NCBI GenBank assembly: GCA_022705265.1
Contig: JAKJEU010000045.1
Span: 1-9,530 of the forward strand
Origin: Pseudomonadota bacterium
Lineage (GTDB): Bacteria; Pseudomonadota; Alphaproteobacteria; JAKJEU01
DNA: 9,530 bases
Direction: 5' to 3'
The notes beneath the pieces are model-generated. The model was not told the origin of the DNA. It was given only the letters and a program-made list of their open reading frames with translations, and made no database searches. The position numbers and the translations under genes were made by a program. Shown here one piece after another: positions 1-6,510 of this stretch. The first letter of the stretch is position 1, and each line of letters starts with the position of its first letter.

Positions 1-953
1 GGATTAATGGATGGATTTTAAAAACTCCTAAGGAACAGACATTTTTTCTTTGTATTATTTTATTTTTACCAATTTGGGGCTTTTGTCTTTACAAACTGCT
101 TAAATTTGAATTTACAAAATCTATAAAAGAGCATTTTGAAAAAAAGAAAAAGGAAGAGGCAAAAAGAAAGGCTGAGGCCGCTCTTTATAATCCTCCAAAG
201 ATTCCAATATATCGAAAAGATAACAAAAAAATAAGAAGACCACCTCCTTTACGGGCGTTGTCAGGTGCAAAATTTAAGGATAAGGCAGCTGATAAAGGTG
301 TTGAAGATAAAAAAGTTTCAAAGAAACAAGAGGATATCAGTAAAAAGATATCAGAAGATGATGGAATATTAAGCGAAGAAGAAATTTTTTCCGATATAAA
401 GGATGACACAAGAATTGATGATTTGCCTGAATTTGAGACGTCTGGTCCTGATGAAAAACAAGTTGCGATAAATGGTGATAGTGTTGATGAAATATTGATT
501 AATGCTGGATATAAGATTTCTAAAAAAATTGAATTTGAAGAAAGTACCATAGATTTTCTTGCATATTCTTCGGAATTGGTTTTATTGGTTAAATATTTTG
601 ATGATGATGGTCAATGGTTAGCTGATGAAATTCCATTTAGAGATGAAGATCCACAATGGTTTTCTGAAACAAGCCAGAAAACATCTCCGGTAAAGGAAAT
701 TACAAATCTTTGTGAAAAATTCGAAGAAAAAATTAATGGAATGTTCAGCGTTGTTCCAGTTTTGATTATCACAAAGGCAAATATTATGAATGCCGAGGAA
801 ATATCAAAAACTTGGGAAGAATTAGGAGTTATTGTGGCATTATCAGAAGACGGCGGACCAAGTGGCATTTTACCAGAAGTTGGTGAGGCTATTCCTTATG
901 CTGATGGTGAAGTTGATGAAGATAAGATGAAGGAAGTTGAGGAGCTTTTATAG
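1..953 (+). CDS. Membrane-anchored charged protein of unknown function, 5' end missing
   Basis: The reading frame is open from the first bases (first full codon at 3) to TAG at 951-953, giving 316 residues. No ATG lies in frame near the left edge, so the true start is probably outside the window; the TTG at 258 would cut off the membrane segment. One hydrophobic segment at window residues about 13-32 (TFFLCIILFLPIWGFCLYKL) is followed by a Lys/Glu-rich helical stretch (about 34-60), a basic proline-containing linker (about 64-85) and a long acidic linker. A compact domain begins near residue 155. It contains IDFLA followed by a hydrophobic strand and LVKYFDDDG, then a VPVLIITKA strand. This order loosely recalls the NERD/restriction-endonuclease-like fold, but the catalytic Glu of an E-x-K motif is not evident, so I do not call a nuclease. 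Its place just ahead of virD4 suggests, without proof, a link to the secretion system. Confidence 0.75.
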   Translation, partial: INGWILKTPKEQTFFLCIILFLPIWGFCLYKLLKFEFTKSIKEHFEKKKKEEAKRKAEAALYNPPKIPIYRKDNKKIRRPPPLRALSGAKFKDKAADKGVEDKKVSKKQEDISKKISEDDGILSEEEIFSDIKDDTRIDDLPEFETSGPDEKQVAINGDSVDEILINAGYKISKKIEFEESTIDFLAYSSELVLLVKYFDDDGQWLADEIPFRDEDPQWFSETSQKTSPVKEITNLCEKFEEKINGMFSVVPVLIITKANIMNAEEISKTWEELGVIVALSEDGGPSGILPEVGEAIPYADGEVDEDKMKEVEELL

Positions 954-1112
954 TTGGAAATTAAAAAAAGAAAATAATAATGCAAATTTTTCATTAAAAA
1001 ATCATTATTTATGGGCTTTTATTTCTTCTTTATTGATTTCACATTTGTATGTTTGTTTTTCCAATCAGCTATCACATTTTTCTTAATTTTTTAAATAAAA
1101 AGGGTGAGAAAA

Positions 1113-1181
1113 ATGAAATCTGTGTTGATAATACTCAAAATGGACCTTTTTTATAATTTTTTTTTAATTAAGTCTATGTAA
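1113..1181 (+). CDS. Possible 22-residue small hydrophobic ORF (doubtful)
   Basis: ATG at 1113 is preceded by AGGGTGAG (1101-1108), a plausible Shine-Dalgarno sequence with short spacing, and the frame runs to TAA at 1179-1181. The peptide (MKSVLIILKMDLFYNFFLIK plus two residues) is hydrophobic with a few Lys residues. It could be a small membrane peptide or a leader ORF for virD4, but ORFs this short arise often by chance in AT-rich DNA. I do not recognise it. Confidence 0.18.
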   Translation: MKSVLIILKMDLFYNFFLIKSM

Positions 1182-1200
1182 TTTTTATGTAAAAAATAAG

Positions 1201-1229
1201 ATGTTTTTTTTATGTACTTTGTGTATAAT
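1201..1229 (+). promoter_or_regulatory. Candidate virD4 promoter (perfect -10, weak -35)
   Basis: TATAAT at 1224-1229 matches the sigma-70 -10 consensus exactly and lies 45 bp before the virD4 start. The -35 position at 17-bp spacing (1201-1206, ATGTTT) matches poorly. A second TATAAT at 1152-1157 also lacks a good -35. Such hexamers are common in DNA this AT-rich, so the call rests on position as well as sequence. Confidence 0.35.
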
Positions 1230-1261
1230 GAAAGGCAGTAATTAATGTTTTACATGAGTGT

Positions 1262-1266
1262 AGGGG
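1262..1266 (+). promoter_or_regulatory. Ribosome binding site that fixes the TTG start of virD4
   Basis: AGGGG ends 7 bp before TTG at 1274. The nearby ATG at 1254 and GTG at 1258 are in other frames and stop within a few codons. In the virD4 frame a TGA at 1229-1231 limits any upstream extension. TTG at 1274 is therefore the best-supported start. Confidence 0.7.
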
Positions 1267-1273
1267 AAATAAA

Positions 1274-3430
1274 TTGAGAAAAGGTGAAGAGTGGAAACAG
1301 TATAATGATGCTGTGAACTGGATTATTGGTTCTTTTATTATATCTATTCTTATGACTTATTTGGCGATTTTAATATTTTTGCCATTAACCGAGCTTATAG
1401 TTAAAGGTATAAGTAGTGCAAATATAAAAGCAGCGGGAAGTTTTTTATGGGAATCTCTTATAAATCCTTTGTTGTTTTTTGAAGGGATTTCAAAACTTAT
1501 AAAAAGTATGGTTATAAACAAGGGGGATATTCCGCTCATTTATTATCTTCCGCTTTCATGTATTCTTATTTTCCCAGTAGGAGTTATTATTGGACTTGCA
1601 ATAAATCCATATGAAATGGTTACAAATGCTCATGGTAGTGGTCGTATTGCAAACGATGGAGATGTAAAAAAAATGGGGCTTTTAAAAGGCTTTATTGTCG
1701 TTTTAGGACGATATAAAGGAAAGCTTTTGAAATTGCCTGAGACTTTATCGGTTTTGGTGGTTGCACCTCCTGGAACTGGTAAAACTGTGGGTGTTGTTAT
1801 TCCAACTATTTTGGAATCTGATGGGGTTACAATTATTGTGAACGATCCTAAGCCTGAACTTTGTTATAAAACTTCGGGGTTCAGAAGCTTGCAAGGACCT
1901 GTGTTCGTTGTAAACTGGGGTGCCGAAGACGATCCATCACAAGGTGTTTTTTACCCAAATTGGAATCCTTTGTCTGATGTTTGTTTACCTCCTGCTGGGC
2001 CTCCTCGTGATATGTATATCGACAGTATGGTTAATGTGTTGATTGAAGAACCAAAAGGAAGCGCTGACCCTCACTGGACTAAAACTGGTCGTAACGCTAT
2101 GAATGGTTTTATTCATTTTATTGTAAGTAAAATGGAAAGAGCAAAGGCAAACGATTACTTTTTAAACAAAATCACCGAAGGAACCATGGACGACCTTGAT
2201 AAGCAAACTTTGGAAACTTATTATAAAGAAATGCATGGGGTTGAACCATCAGAAGCTTTGATGAAGTTGCGTGATGGTGAGCTTAATTCAAAAAATTATG
2301 TTTCGGTTGGAACTTGGGACGATTTACCAGACACATGGCACGGAGAAGAACCTTGTTTAGCGGTTATATTGGATTGGATGACCGAGGCTCAGATTAAAAT
2401 TTCGGCTGATTTAAAAAGAAGAATGGACGAGGGCGATCAATCGGCGGCTTTTGATATGCTTGATAATGCGATATCCGAGGCAAAAAAATACGGTTATTCT
2501 CACCGTGCGATTTTGGAACTTAACCAACTTGCATCAACGCCTGATAAAGAACGAGGTTCTATTTTGTCTGTGGCTTTGACTGGTATTGGTATTTTCAAAA
2601 ACTCTGCGGTTCGTGCAAGAACAAGGCAAAGCGATTTTTCGTTCAAAGATACAAGAGGAATGAAAGATCCAATTACTGGTGAATTTAAACCTATTGCAGT
2701 TTATTTAAGTATTAACCTTGTTGATGCGACGGCTTTGAGTGTTATTACAGGTATTTTCGTGGAATTGATGTCAAGATTTTTGATTTCTAATCCTCCTGGC
2801 ATTACAAATGCACAAGGGATTAAAGTCGGACCTTATCCTGTGTTATTCGTACTCGACGAATTTCCTCAAATGCCTAAATTATCAGCGGTTAAAGACGGTC
2901 CTGCGGTCGGTCGTGGTCAAAAGATTTCATATCTTTTAATCGGGCAAGATTTAGGGCAAATTTCAGGTCAATATGGTAAGGATGATTTGGAAACAATTAT
3001 TACGACCACTGCGGCTAAGGTTATTTTATCTCAAAACAATGAACAAACTGCGGAAAGATTTTCAAAAATGATTGGTAACCGTACTATTATGACGGAATCT
3101 TATTCAAAAACCGAAGGTATGGCAGCAAAGTTTACAGCTCAATTCCAAAAGAATGTCAGTACTTCGTTTTCAGCAAAAGCGGTTATTGGTTCGGCAAGAT
3201 TGCTTAGTATGTCGACAGAACAAATTGTTTTGATGCAAGGGTTTTTGAAATATCCAATTGTTGCTCAGGCTCCTCGTTGGTTTATGGATAAAGAAATGTC
3301 AAGAAAAGTTAACCTTAAACCTGCTCCATATGTTCCTTATTGGATTGTGGCGCAAAGAAAAGATGCCGATTTTAATATACTTTCGAACTTTGTTGATATT
3401 ATCGATGAACAAGATGAAGAAAAAGCATAA
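1274..3430 (+). CDS. virD4: Type IV secretion coupling protein VirD4 (VirD4/TraG ATPase)
   Basis: This 718-residue protein is the inner-membrane ATPase that receives substrates and hands them to the T4SS channel. Two N-terminal membrane regions (about 13-43 and 88-110) precede the family motif NAHGSGR near residue 118. Walker A is APPGTGKT (residues 164-171, Lys170) and Walker B is VLFVLDEF with Asp528-Glu529. Between them lies the all-alpha domain typical of coupling proteins, with the family-like segment WTKTGRNAMNGF. After Walker B comes GQDLGQISGQYG and a C-terminal segment resembling other VirD4 proteins. It is somewhat longer than Agrobacterium (about 650 aa) and Rickettsia (about 590 aa) VirD4. 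No relaxase or mobilisation gene is in the window, so protein translocation rather than conjugation is plausible but unproven. It heads a tight same-strand gene run, and its GC content looks visibly higher than that of the downstream genes. Confidence 0.95.
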   Translation: MRKGEEWKQYNDAVNWIIGSFIISILMTYLAILIFLPLTELIVKGISSANIKAAGSFLWESLINPLLFFEGISKLIKSMVINKGDIPLIYYLPLSCILIFPVGVIIGLAINPYEMVTNAHGSGRIANDGDVKKMGLLKGFIVVLGRYKGKLLKLPETLSVLVVAPPGTGKTVGVVIPTILESDGVTIIVNDPKPELCYKTSGFRSLQGPVFVVNWGAEDDPSQGVFYPNWNPLSDVCLPPAGPPRDMYIDSMVNVLIEEPKGSADPHWTKTGRNAMNGFIHFIVSKMERAKANDYFLNKITEGTMDDLDKQTLETYYKEMHGVEPSEALMKLRDGELNSKNYVSVGTWDDLPDTWHGEEPCLAVILDWMTEAQIKISADLKRRMDEGDQSAAFDMLDNAISEAKKYGYSHRAILELNQLASTPDKERGSILSVALTGIGIFKNSAVRARTRQSDFSFKDTRGMKDPITGEFKPIAVYLSINLVDATALSVITGIFVELMSRFLISNPPGITNAQGIKVGPYPVLFVLDEFPQMPKLSAVKDGPAVGRGQKISYLLIGQDLGQISGQYGKDDLETIITTTAAKVILSQNNEQTAERFSKMIGNRTIMTESYSKTEGMAAKFTAQFQKNVSTSFSAKAVIGSARLLSMSTEQIVLMQGFLKYPIVAQAPRWFMDKEMSRKVNLKPAPYVPYWIVAQRKDADFNILSNFVDIIDEQDEEKA

Positions 3431-3454
3431 TTATTTTAGTTAGGTGTTATAAAA

Positions 3455-4420
3455 ATGTGGGATTGGTCGAATTCAAATAAAAAAAATCAAGGTGAGGTTG
3501 TTTCGAAAAAAGAAACGACAAAGGAACTTGATGAACTTTTTTCTTTGGATAATGTCGAAACAAAAAATAATGATAAGGTAGAAGAAGAAAAAGAAATATC
3601 GGATTTTAAAGAGGTCAAAGTTTCTAAAACTGGCCTTGCTATTAACAATTTTTCAGTTAAAAAGACTTTAAAATCAGGAGCAAAAGAAGACGGTGTTTCA
3701 AAATCTATTGCTTCTATTCCTCCTCCTCCGCAAGCAATTAAGAGGGTTAGCCCTTTTATAAGACCAACAGCACATAGAGATGAAAATCAGAATTCTAAAA
3801 AAGGTGTTTCTGGTGTTTATATGGGTGCAACCGGCATGAGAGAACCTGTACCTTCTCATGGTGATAAATCAATGTGGGAATTGCAATTAAGACAAGCGGG
3901 ACTTCCTTCTATGGCGTTGGCTGAGATTAATTATTCTCCAATTGATGATGCATGGAGAGCGGATTTATTAAAGGCTTTTAAAAGGATTAGACGGGATTTT
4001 TTGAAATATGTTGGGTACCATAATCTTGATGATTTGGTTTCAGCTGGGATTGATGAAAATGGAATTAAACTTTTAAAATCGGGAAGAGCTCCCGAAAATT
4101 TTGATGTTCATCTTAAAATTCCTTTGGAATATGGTGGAAATAATGAATTTTCAAACCTTTGCTTAATTCAAACAAGACCTTTTCATGAGGCGATACATAA
4201 ATTTATTGATATGCAAACTTCAAATCTTAATGATGGAGAGATTTTAAGAAATATATTTATCCCTGTTCCAAGTGGTAAGGTTTATGTCCCTGAGGTCGAA
4301 GTTTCAACTGGTGGTGGTCGTAAGATGCCTGATAAAAGTGTTTATTCGGGATTTTTATCTGATACTTTTAAGGAAATTGCTATAAAATCTATGTTTGGTA
4401 AGTCAAGGAGCATTGATTAA
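3455..4420 (+). CDS. Colicin/HNH-like nuclease-motif protein, candidate T4SS effector toxin
   Basis: The protein has 321 residues; ATG at 3455 has AGGTG (3442-3446) 8 bp upstream and follows the virD4 stop by 24 bp. Residues 1-88 are highly charged and look disordered, followed by a PPPP segment (89-92). A helical region (about 165-210) ends in LKSGRAPENF, much like the segment before the HNH motif of nuclease bacteriocins. The core is H219-x3-P223-L, G227-G228, N234-L and H244-x3-H248, matching the order and near-identical spacing of the colicin E9 H-P-GG-N-H-x3-H motif. Aligned on the proline, His219 takes the metal-ligand position, while the usual general-base His is Leu220. The tail (about 255-321) contains GGGRK and ends with several Lys/Arg residues, as might suit a C-terminal T4SS signal. 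The adjacent SUKH gene supports a toxin role. An inactive or non-toxin relative remains possible. Confidence 0.72.
   Translation: MWDWSNSNKKNQGEVVSKKETTKELDELFSLDNVETKNNDKVEEEKEISDFKEVKVSKTGLAINNFSVKKTLKSGAKEDGVSKSIASIPPPPQAIKRVSPFIRPTAHRDENQNSKKGVSGVYMGATGMREPVPSHGDKSMWELQLRQAGLPSMALAEINYSPIDDAWRADLLKAFKRIRRDFLKYVGYHNLDDLVSAGIDENGIKLLKSGRAPENFDVHLKIPLEYGGNNEFSNLCLIQTRPFHEAIHKFIDMQTSNLNDGEILRNIFIPVPSGKVYVPEVEVSTGGGRKMPDKSVYSGFLSDTFKEIAIKSMFGKSRSID
4405..4410 (+). promoter_or_regulatory. Strong internal RBS coupling the SUKH gene to the nuclease-like gene
   Basis: AAGGAG lies inside the 3' end of the nuclease-like gene, 9 bp before the SUKH start. Stop and start share a base in TAATG (4418-4422). 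This arrangement favours translational coupling and steady immunity production whenever the upstream gene is translated. Confidence 0.75.
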
Positions 4421-4854
4421 TGATTGATAAAATTCTTGCAACATTAAGAAAAGATAATGCTATAACTTTTGCTCCTGCTGATGATAAGTCGATAAGATTT
4501 GTTGGGACAATGCTTGCTTCTCATAAATTTGCTAATATTCCTGCTGAATTTATTGAATTTTTAAAAATAACAGACGGGCTTATTTGGAATGGTTTTGAAA
4601 TATATGGAACAAGAGCAATAGATAGAGAAGATTTGGGTTATACTTTTCCTGGATTGATTGAGGCTAATTTAAACTTTTTAAACGATGATTATTTAAAAGG
4701 TAAGCTTTTGCTTGGAAAAATTTCCGAAGAAATATTTGTTTACAATGGTTTAGAGCATAAGTTTATGGTTATGGACAGAATAAATTTTATTGTAAATTCG
4801 GTTCATTCAAGCTTCTCTGAAATGGTGTATAGTTTTATTGATGAGATTTATTAA
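4420..4854 (+). CDS. SUKH-superfamily (SMI1/KNR4, YrhA-like) protein, candidate immunity protein
   Basis: This is a 144-residue soluble protein without signal peptide or membrane segment. The SUKH hallmark is at residues 40-63: an Ile-Pro start, an amphipathic helix (EFIEFLKITDG), then WNGFEIYG, the pattern of SMI1/KNR4 and YrhA proteins. A later strand region (VYNGLEHKFMVMD, about 107-119) and a C-terminal helix complete a fold of normal size. SUKH proteins are widely known as immunity proteins that bind and block nuclease toxins, often HNH types. Its one-base overlap with the nuclease-like gene and strong RBS make this the natural partner, acting in the cytoplasm of the producer or its kin. 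Family assignment is fairly firm; the immunity role is inferred from family and context. Confidence 0.8.
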   Translation: MIDKILATLRKDNAITFAPADDKSIRFVGTMLASHKFANIPAEFIEFLKITDGLIWNGFEIYGTRAIDREDLGYTFPGLIEANLNFLNDDYLKGKLLLGKISEEIFVYNGLEHKFMVMDRINFIVNSVHSSFSEMVYSFIDEIY

Positions 4855-4857
4855 ATC

Positions 4858-5817
4858 ATGAAACTTTTTTTAAGCATAACATTTATGACAATATTCATTG
4901 CTCTTGGCGTTGGATATGTTTCGTTGGTTTTTAAGGTTGAGGATATTATAATTCAAAATTTTGTTAATTCTTTTGAAAATTTGAAAAACAGAGGGGTTAA
5001 TGTTGATTATAAAATTGAAAAAGGTGATTTTTCTTTTATACCTAATATTTTAATTAAGGATTTAAGAATATCTAAGGTTAAAAGTGACGAAATTAATGCT
5101 TTTGAAGTGCCTGAGATTTTGGTTGAATTAAACCCTTTTCAAAAATATCCAGTAAAGTTAACCTTTAAAAATAATATTAAGTTTTTAAGCTTTGATAGAG
5201 AGTTGGATTTTATTTTTAAAAAAGCTTTTTTGGAAATATCTTTTTATAAGGGTTATAAAGTAAAAGATTTAAAAATAGTTGCTAATGACATAAGTATTAA
5301 CGAAAGTGTTGAAAATCTTTCTTTTGTAAACCATCTTGTCGCGAATTTTTCTTTTCTTAACGAAGGACATAAAATTGAATTTGATGCAAATGGAATAGCA
5401 TTAAGAAATGAAAAGGTTGATGGGATTTATTTTAAAGCTGTCTTAAATAAAAGCCTTGATTTTTCTATTTCTTTTAACAGAATTTTCAATGAGTTCTATT
5501 CAAAAGGTGGATTTATATTTATTGAAAAAGGAGGTTTTTCATGGCTTCCTTTGAAAATTTCTTTTGATGGTGAAATCGTTTTAAATGATTCTTTAAATAT
5601 TCTGGTATCGTTAAATAGCAATATTTATGGTTTTAATGATGGTATAAATATGTTGGAAGAAAAAGGTTTTATAAGTCAAAAAGAAAATTGGCTTTCAAAA
5701 ATTGTATTATTCGTGATGGCAAGAAAAGATGACGATGGAGAAGATTTTATTCCTACAAAAATAAATTATAATAATAAACAAATTTTTGTTGGGCCTATTC
5801 TTTTTTATGAATTTTAA
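4858..5817 (+). CDS. DUF2125-like periplasmic membrane-anchored protein
   Basis: The protein has 319 residues and one N-terminal hydrophobic segment (about 4-25), a signal anchor or uncleaved signal peptide; the rest should lie in the periplasm. The body is rich in alternating beta strands. The N-terminal part has a VDYKIEKGDFSFIPNILIKD pattern, and the C-terminal part has a helix-like segment (GFNDGINMLEEKGFI) followed by a last strand ending in IFVGPILFYEF. These resemble DUF2125, a mostly alphaproteobacterial family of unknown function with some likeness to AsmA-type envelope proteins. The gene starts 3 bp after the SUKH stop, with no clear RBS, which suggests coupling to upstream translation. 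It does not obviously belong to the toxin module. The match is from pattern recognition, so the family call is moderate. Confidence 0.65.
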   Translation: MKLFLSITFMTIFIALGVGYVSLVFKVEDIIIQNFVNSFENLKNRGVNVDYKIEKGDFSFIPNILIKDLRISKVKSDEINAFEVPEILVELNPFQKYPVKLTFKNNIKFLSFDRELDFIFKKAFLEISFYKGYKVKDLKIVANDISINESVENLSFVNHLVANFSFLNEGHKIEFDANGIALRNEKVDGIYFKAVLNKSLDFSISFNRIFNEFYSKGGFIFIEKGGFSWLPLKISFDGEIVLNDSLNILVSLNSNIYGFNDGINMLEEKGFISQKENWLSKIVLFVMARKDDDGEDFIPTKINYNNKQIFVGPILFYEF

Positions 5818-5835
5818 TTAAAAGTGCGGTGCAAT

Positions 5836-6417
5836 ATGAAAGAATTTTATATATTTCGTCATGGTCAAACTGATATGAATGTTGATAAAATATGGCAAGG
5901 TCAAGGTTATAATCCTCATTTAAACGAAAAAGGAATATCAGAGGCAAAAAAGCTTGCAACAAAGCTTAAAAATAAAGGGATAGAAATAATTTTTTCAAGC
6001 CCTATGTTTCGTGCATATGAAACAGCGGAAATTGTTTCGTCAATGCTTAATGTTGAAATTGTAAAAGAAAATGATTTCATTGAATCAAGTATAGGGATTA
6101 TGGAAGGCAAAATTAAGCCTGAAATTGAAAAAAAATATCCAATTGAGTATAAAAAATGGCGAGATTTAACACTTGATACTTTTGATTTTGGTTTTTTAAA
6201 TGGAGAAACAAAAAGGCAAGTTGTTTTACGAGTTTTATCAAAAATCAAGGAAATTGCTCTTAATACCGATTATGAAATTGTTGGAATATCTTCTCATGGG
6301 GCAGTTTTAAGATGGTTGTCGGTTTATTTTAATGATGCAAATGGTGAAATTCCAAATTGCTCATATATGAAAATAAATTTTGAAAAAGATTTTATATACA
6401 AAGGGTTGAATTTTTAA
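5836..6417 (+). CDS. Histidine phosphatase family protein (phosphoglycerate mutase-like)
   Basis: Translation from ATG at 5836 gives 193 residues beginning MKEFYIFRHGQTDMN, the expected start of the family; an in-frame GTG at 5824 would add four residues and is less likely. His9 in RHG is the phosphate-accepting histidine. SSPMFRAYETAE contains the second phosphate-binding Arg. FIESSIGIMEGK holds the Glu-rich segment that supplies the acid/base residue. SSHGAVLRW contains the second catalytic His (His154). All key residues are present, so an active enzyme is expected. The length fits small cobC/GpmB-like phosphatases rather than true glycolytic mutases, but the substrate cannot be predicted. 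It is the last gene of the same-strand run, 18 bp after the DUF2125-like gene. Confidence 0.9.
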   Translation: MKEFYIFRHGQTDMNVDKIWQGQGYNPHLNEKGISEAKKLATKLKNKGIEIIFSSPMFRAYETAEIVSSMLNVEIVKENDFIESSIGIMEGKIKPEIEKKYPIEYKKWRDLTLDTFDFGFLNGETKRQVVLRVLSKIKEIALNTDYEIVGISSHGAVLRWLSVYFNDANGEIPNCSYMKINFEKDFIYKGLNF

Positions 6418-6421
6418 ATAG

Positions 6422-6438
6422 TAAAGATTTAATCTTTA
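6422..6438. repeat. Perfect 17-bp palindrome between phosphatase and kinase genes
   Basis: TAAAGATT-T-AATCTTTA has two exact 8-bp arms around one central base, starting 5 bp after the phosphatase stop. The one-base loop makes an RNA hairpin poor and no T-run follows at once, so an operator-like protein site is as likely as a terminator. It lies 14 bp ahead of a TTGACT element that may be part of the kinase promoter. Confidence 0.5.
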
Positions 6439-6452
6439 TGTAATAATGGTTA

Positions 6453-6484
6453 TTGACTTAAAAAGTGTCGTTTGCTGTTTTAAT
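6453..6484 (+). promoter_or_regulatory. Weak candidate promoter for the histidine kinase gene
   Basis: TTGACT (6453-6458) is a good -35-like hexamer. The best -10-like element is TTTAAT (6479-6484), which gives a 20-bp spacer, longer than the optimum. The kinase gene is separated from the phosphatase by 93 bp, so its own promoter is likely even if this exact one is wrong. Confidence 0.3.
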
Positions 6485-6510
6485 CTGTTCATTTTATTGG
6501 GTTTTATTGC

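Larger units (their letters stand above)
954..1273. other. AT-rich intergenic region upstream of virD4
   Basis: This 320-bp gap separates the truncated upstream gene from virD4. It is dominated by A and T runs. It holds two exact TATAAT hexamers (1152-1157 and 1224-1229), a weak AT-only hairpin (arms 986-991 and 997-1002) and one 22-codon ORF with a ribosome-binding-like sequence. I see no GC-rich terminator, tRNA or other structured RNA. It is long enough for virD4 to have its own promoter, so virD4 and the upstream gene need not share a transcript. Confidence 0.6.

Noticed and set aside
185..868. Minus-strand ORFs of 121 and 85 codons (185-550 and 611-868)
   Set aside because: Both lie opposite the open frame of the truncated upstream gene, have Ser/Ile/Phe-rich composition typical of antisense AT-rich coding DNA, and show no recognisable motif.
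986..1002. AT hairpin as a terminator for the upstream gene
   Set aside because: The stem is only six A-T pairs with no G-C pair, too weak to call a terminator in DNA of this composition.
1274..3430. Conjugation (TraG/TraD) rather than protein secretion
   Set aside because: It cannot be fully excluded from the coupling protein alone, but no relaxase, oriT-like site or mobilisation gene is visible, and the neighbouring genes fit an effector module better.
3258..3443. Plus-strand 61-codon ORF overlapping the virD4 end
   Set aside because: It is a shifted frame inside the conserved C-terminal part of virD4, with no motif and no need for a separate gene.
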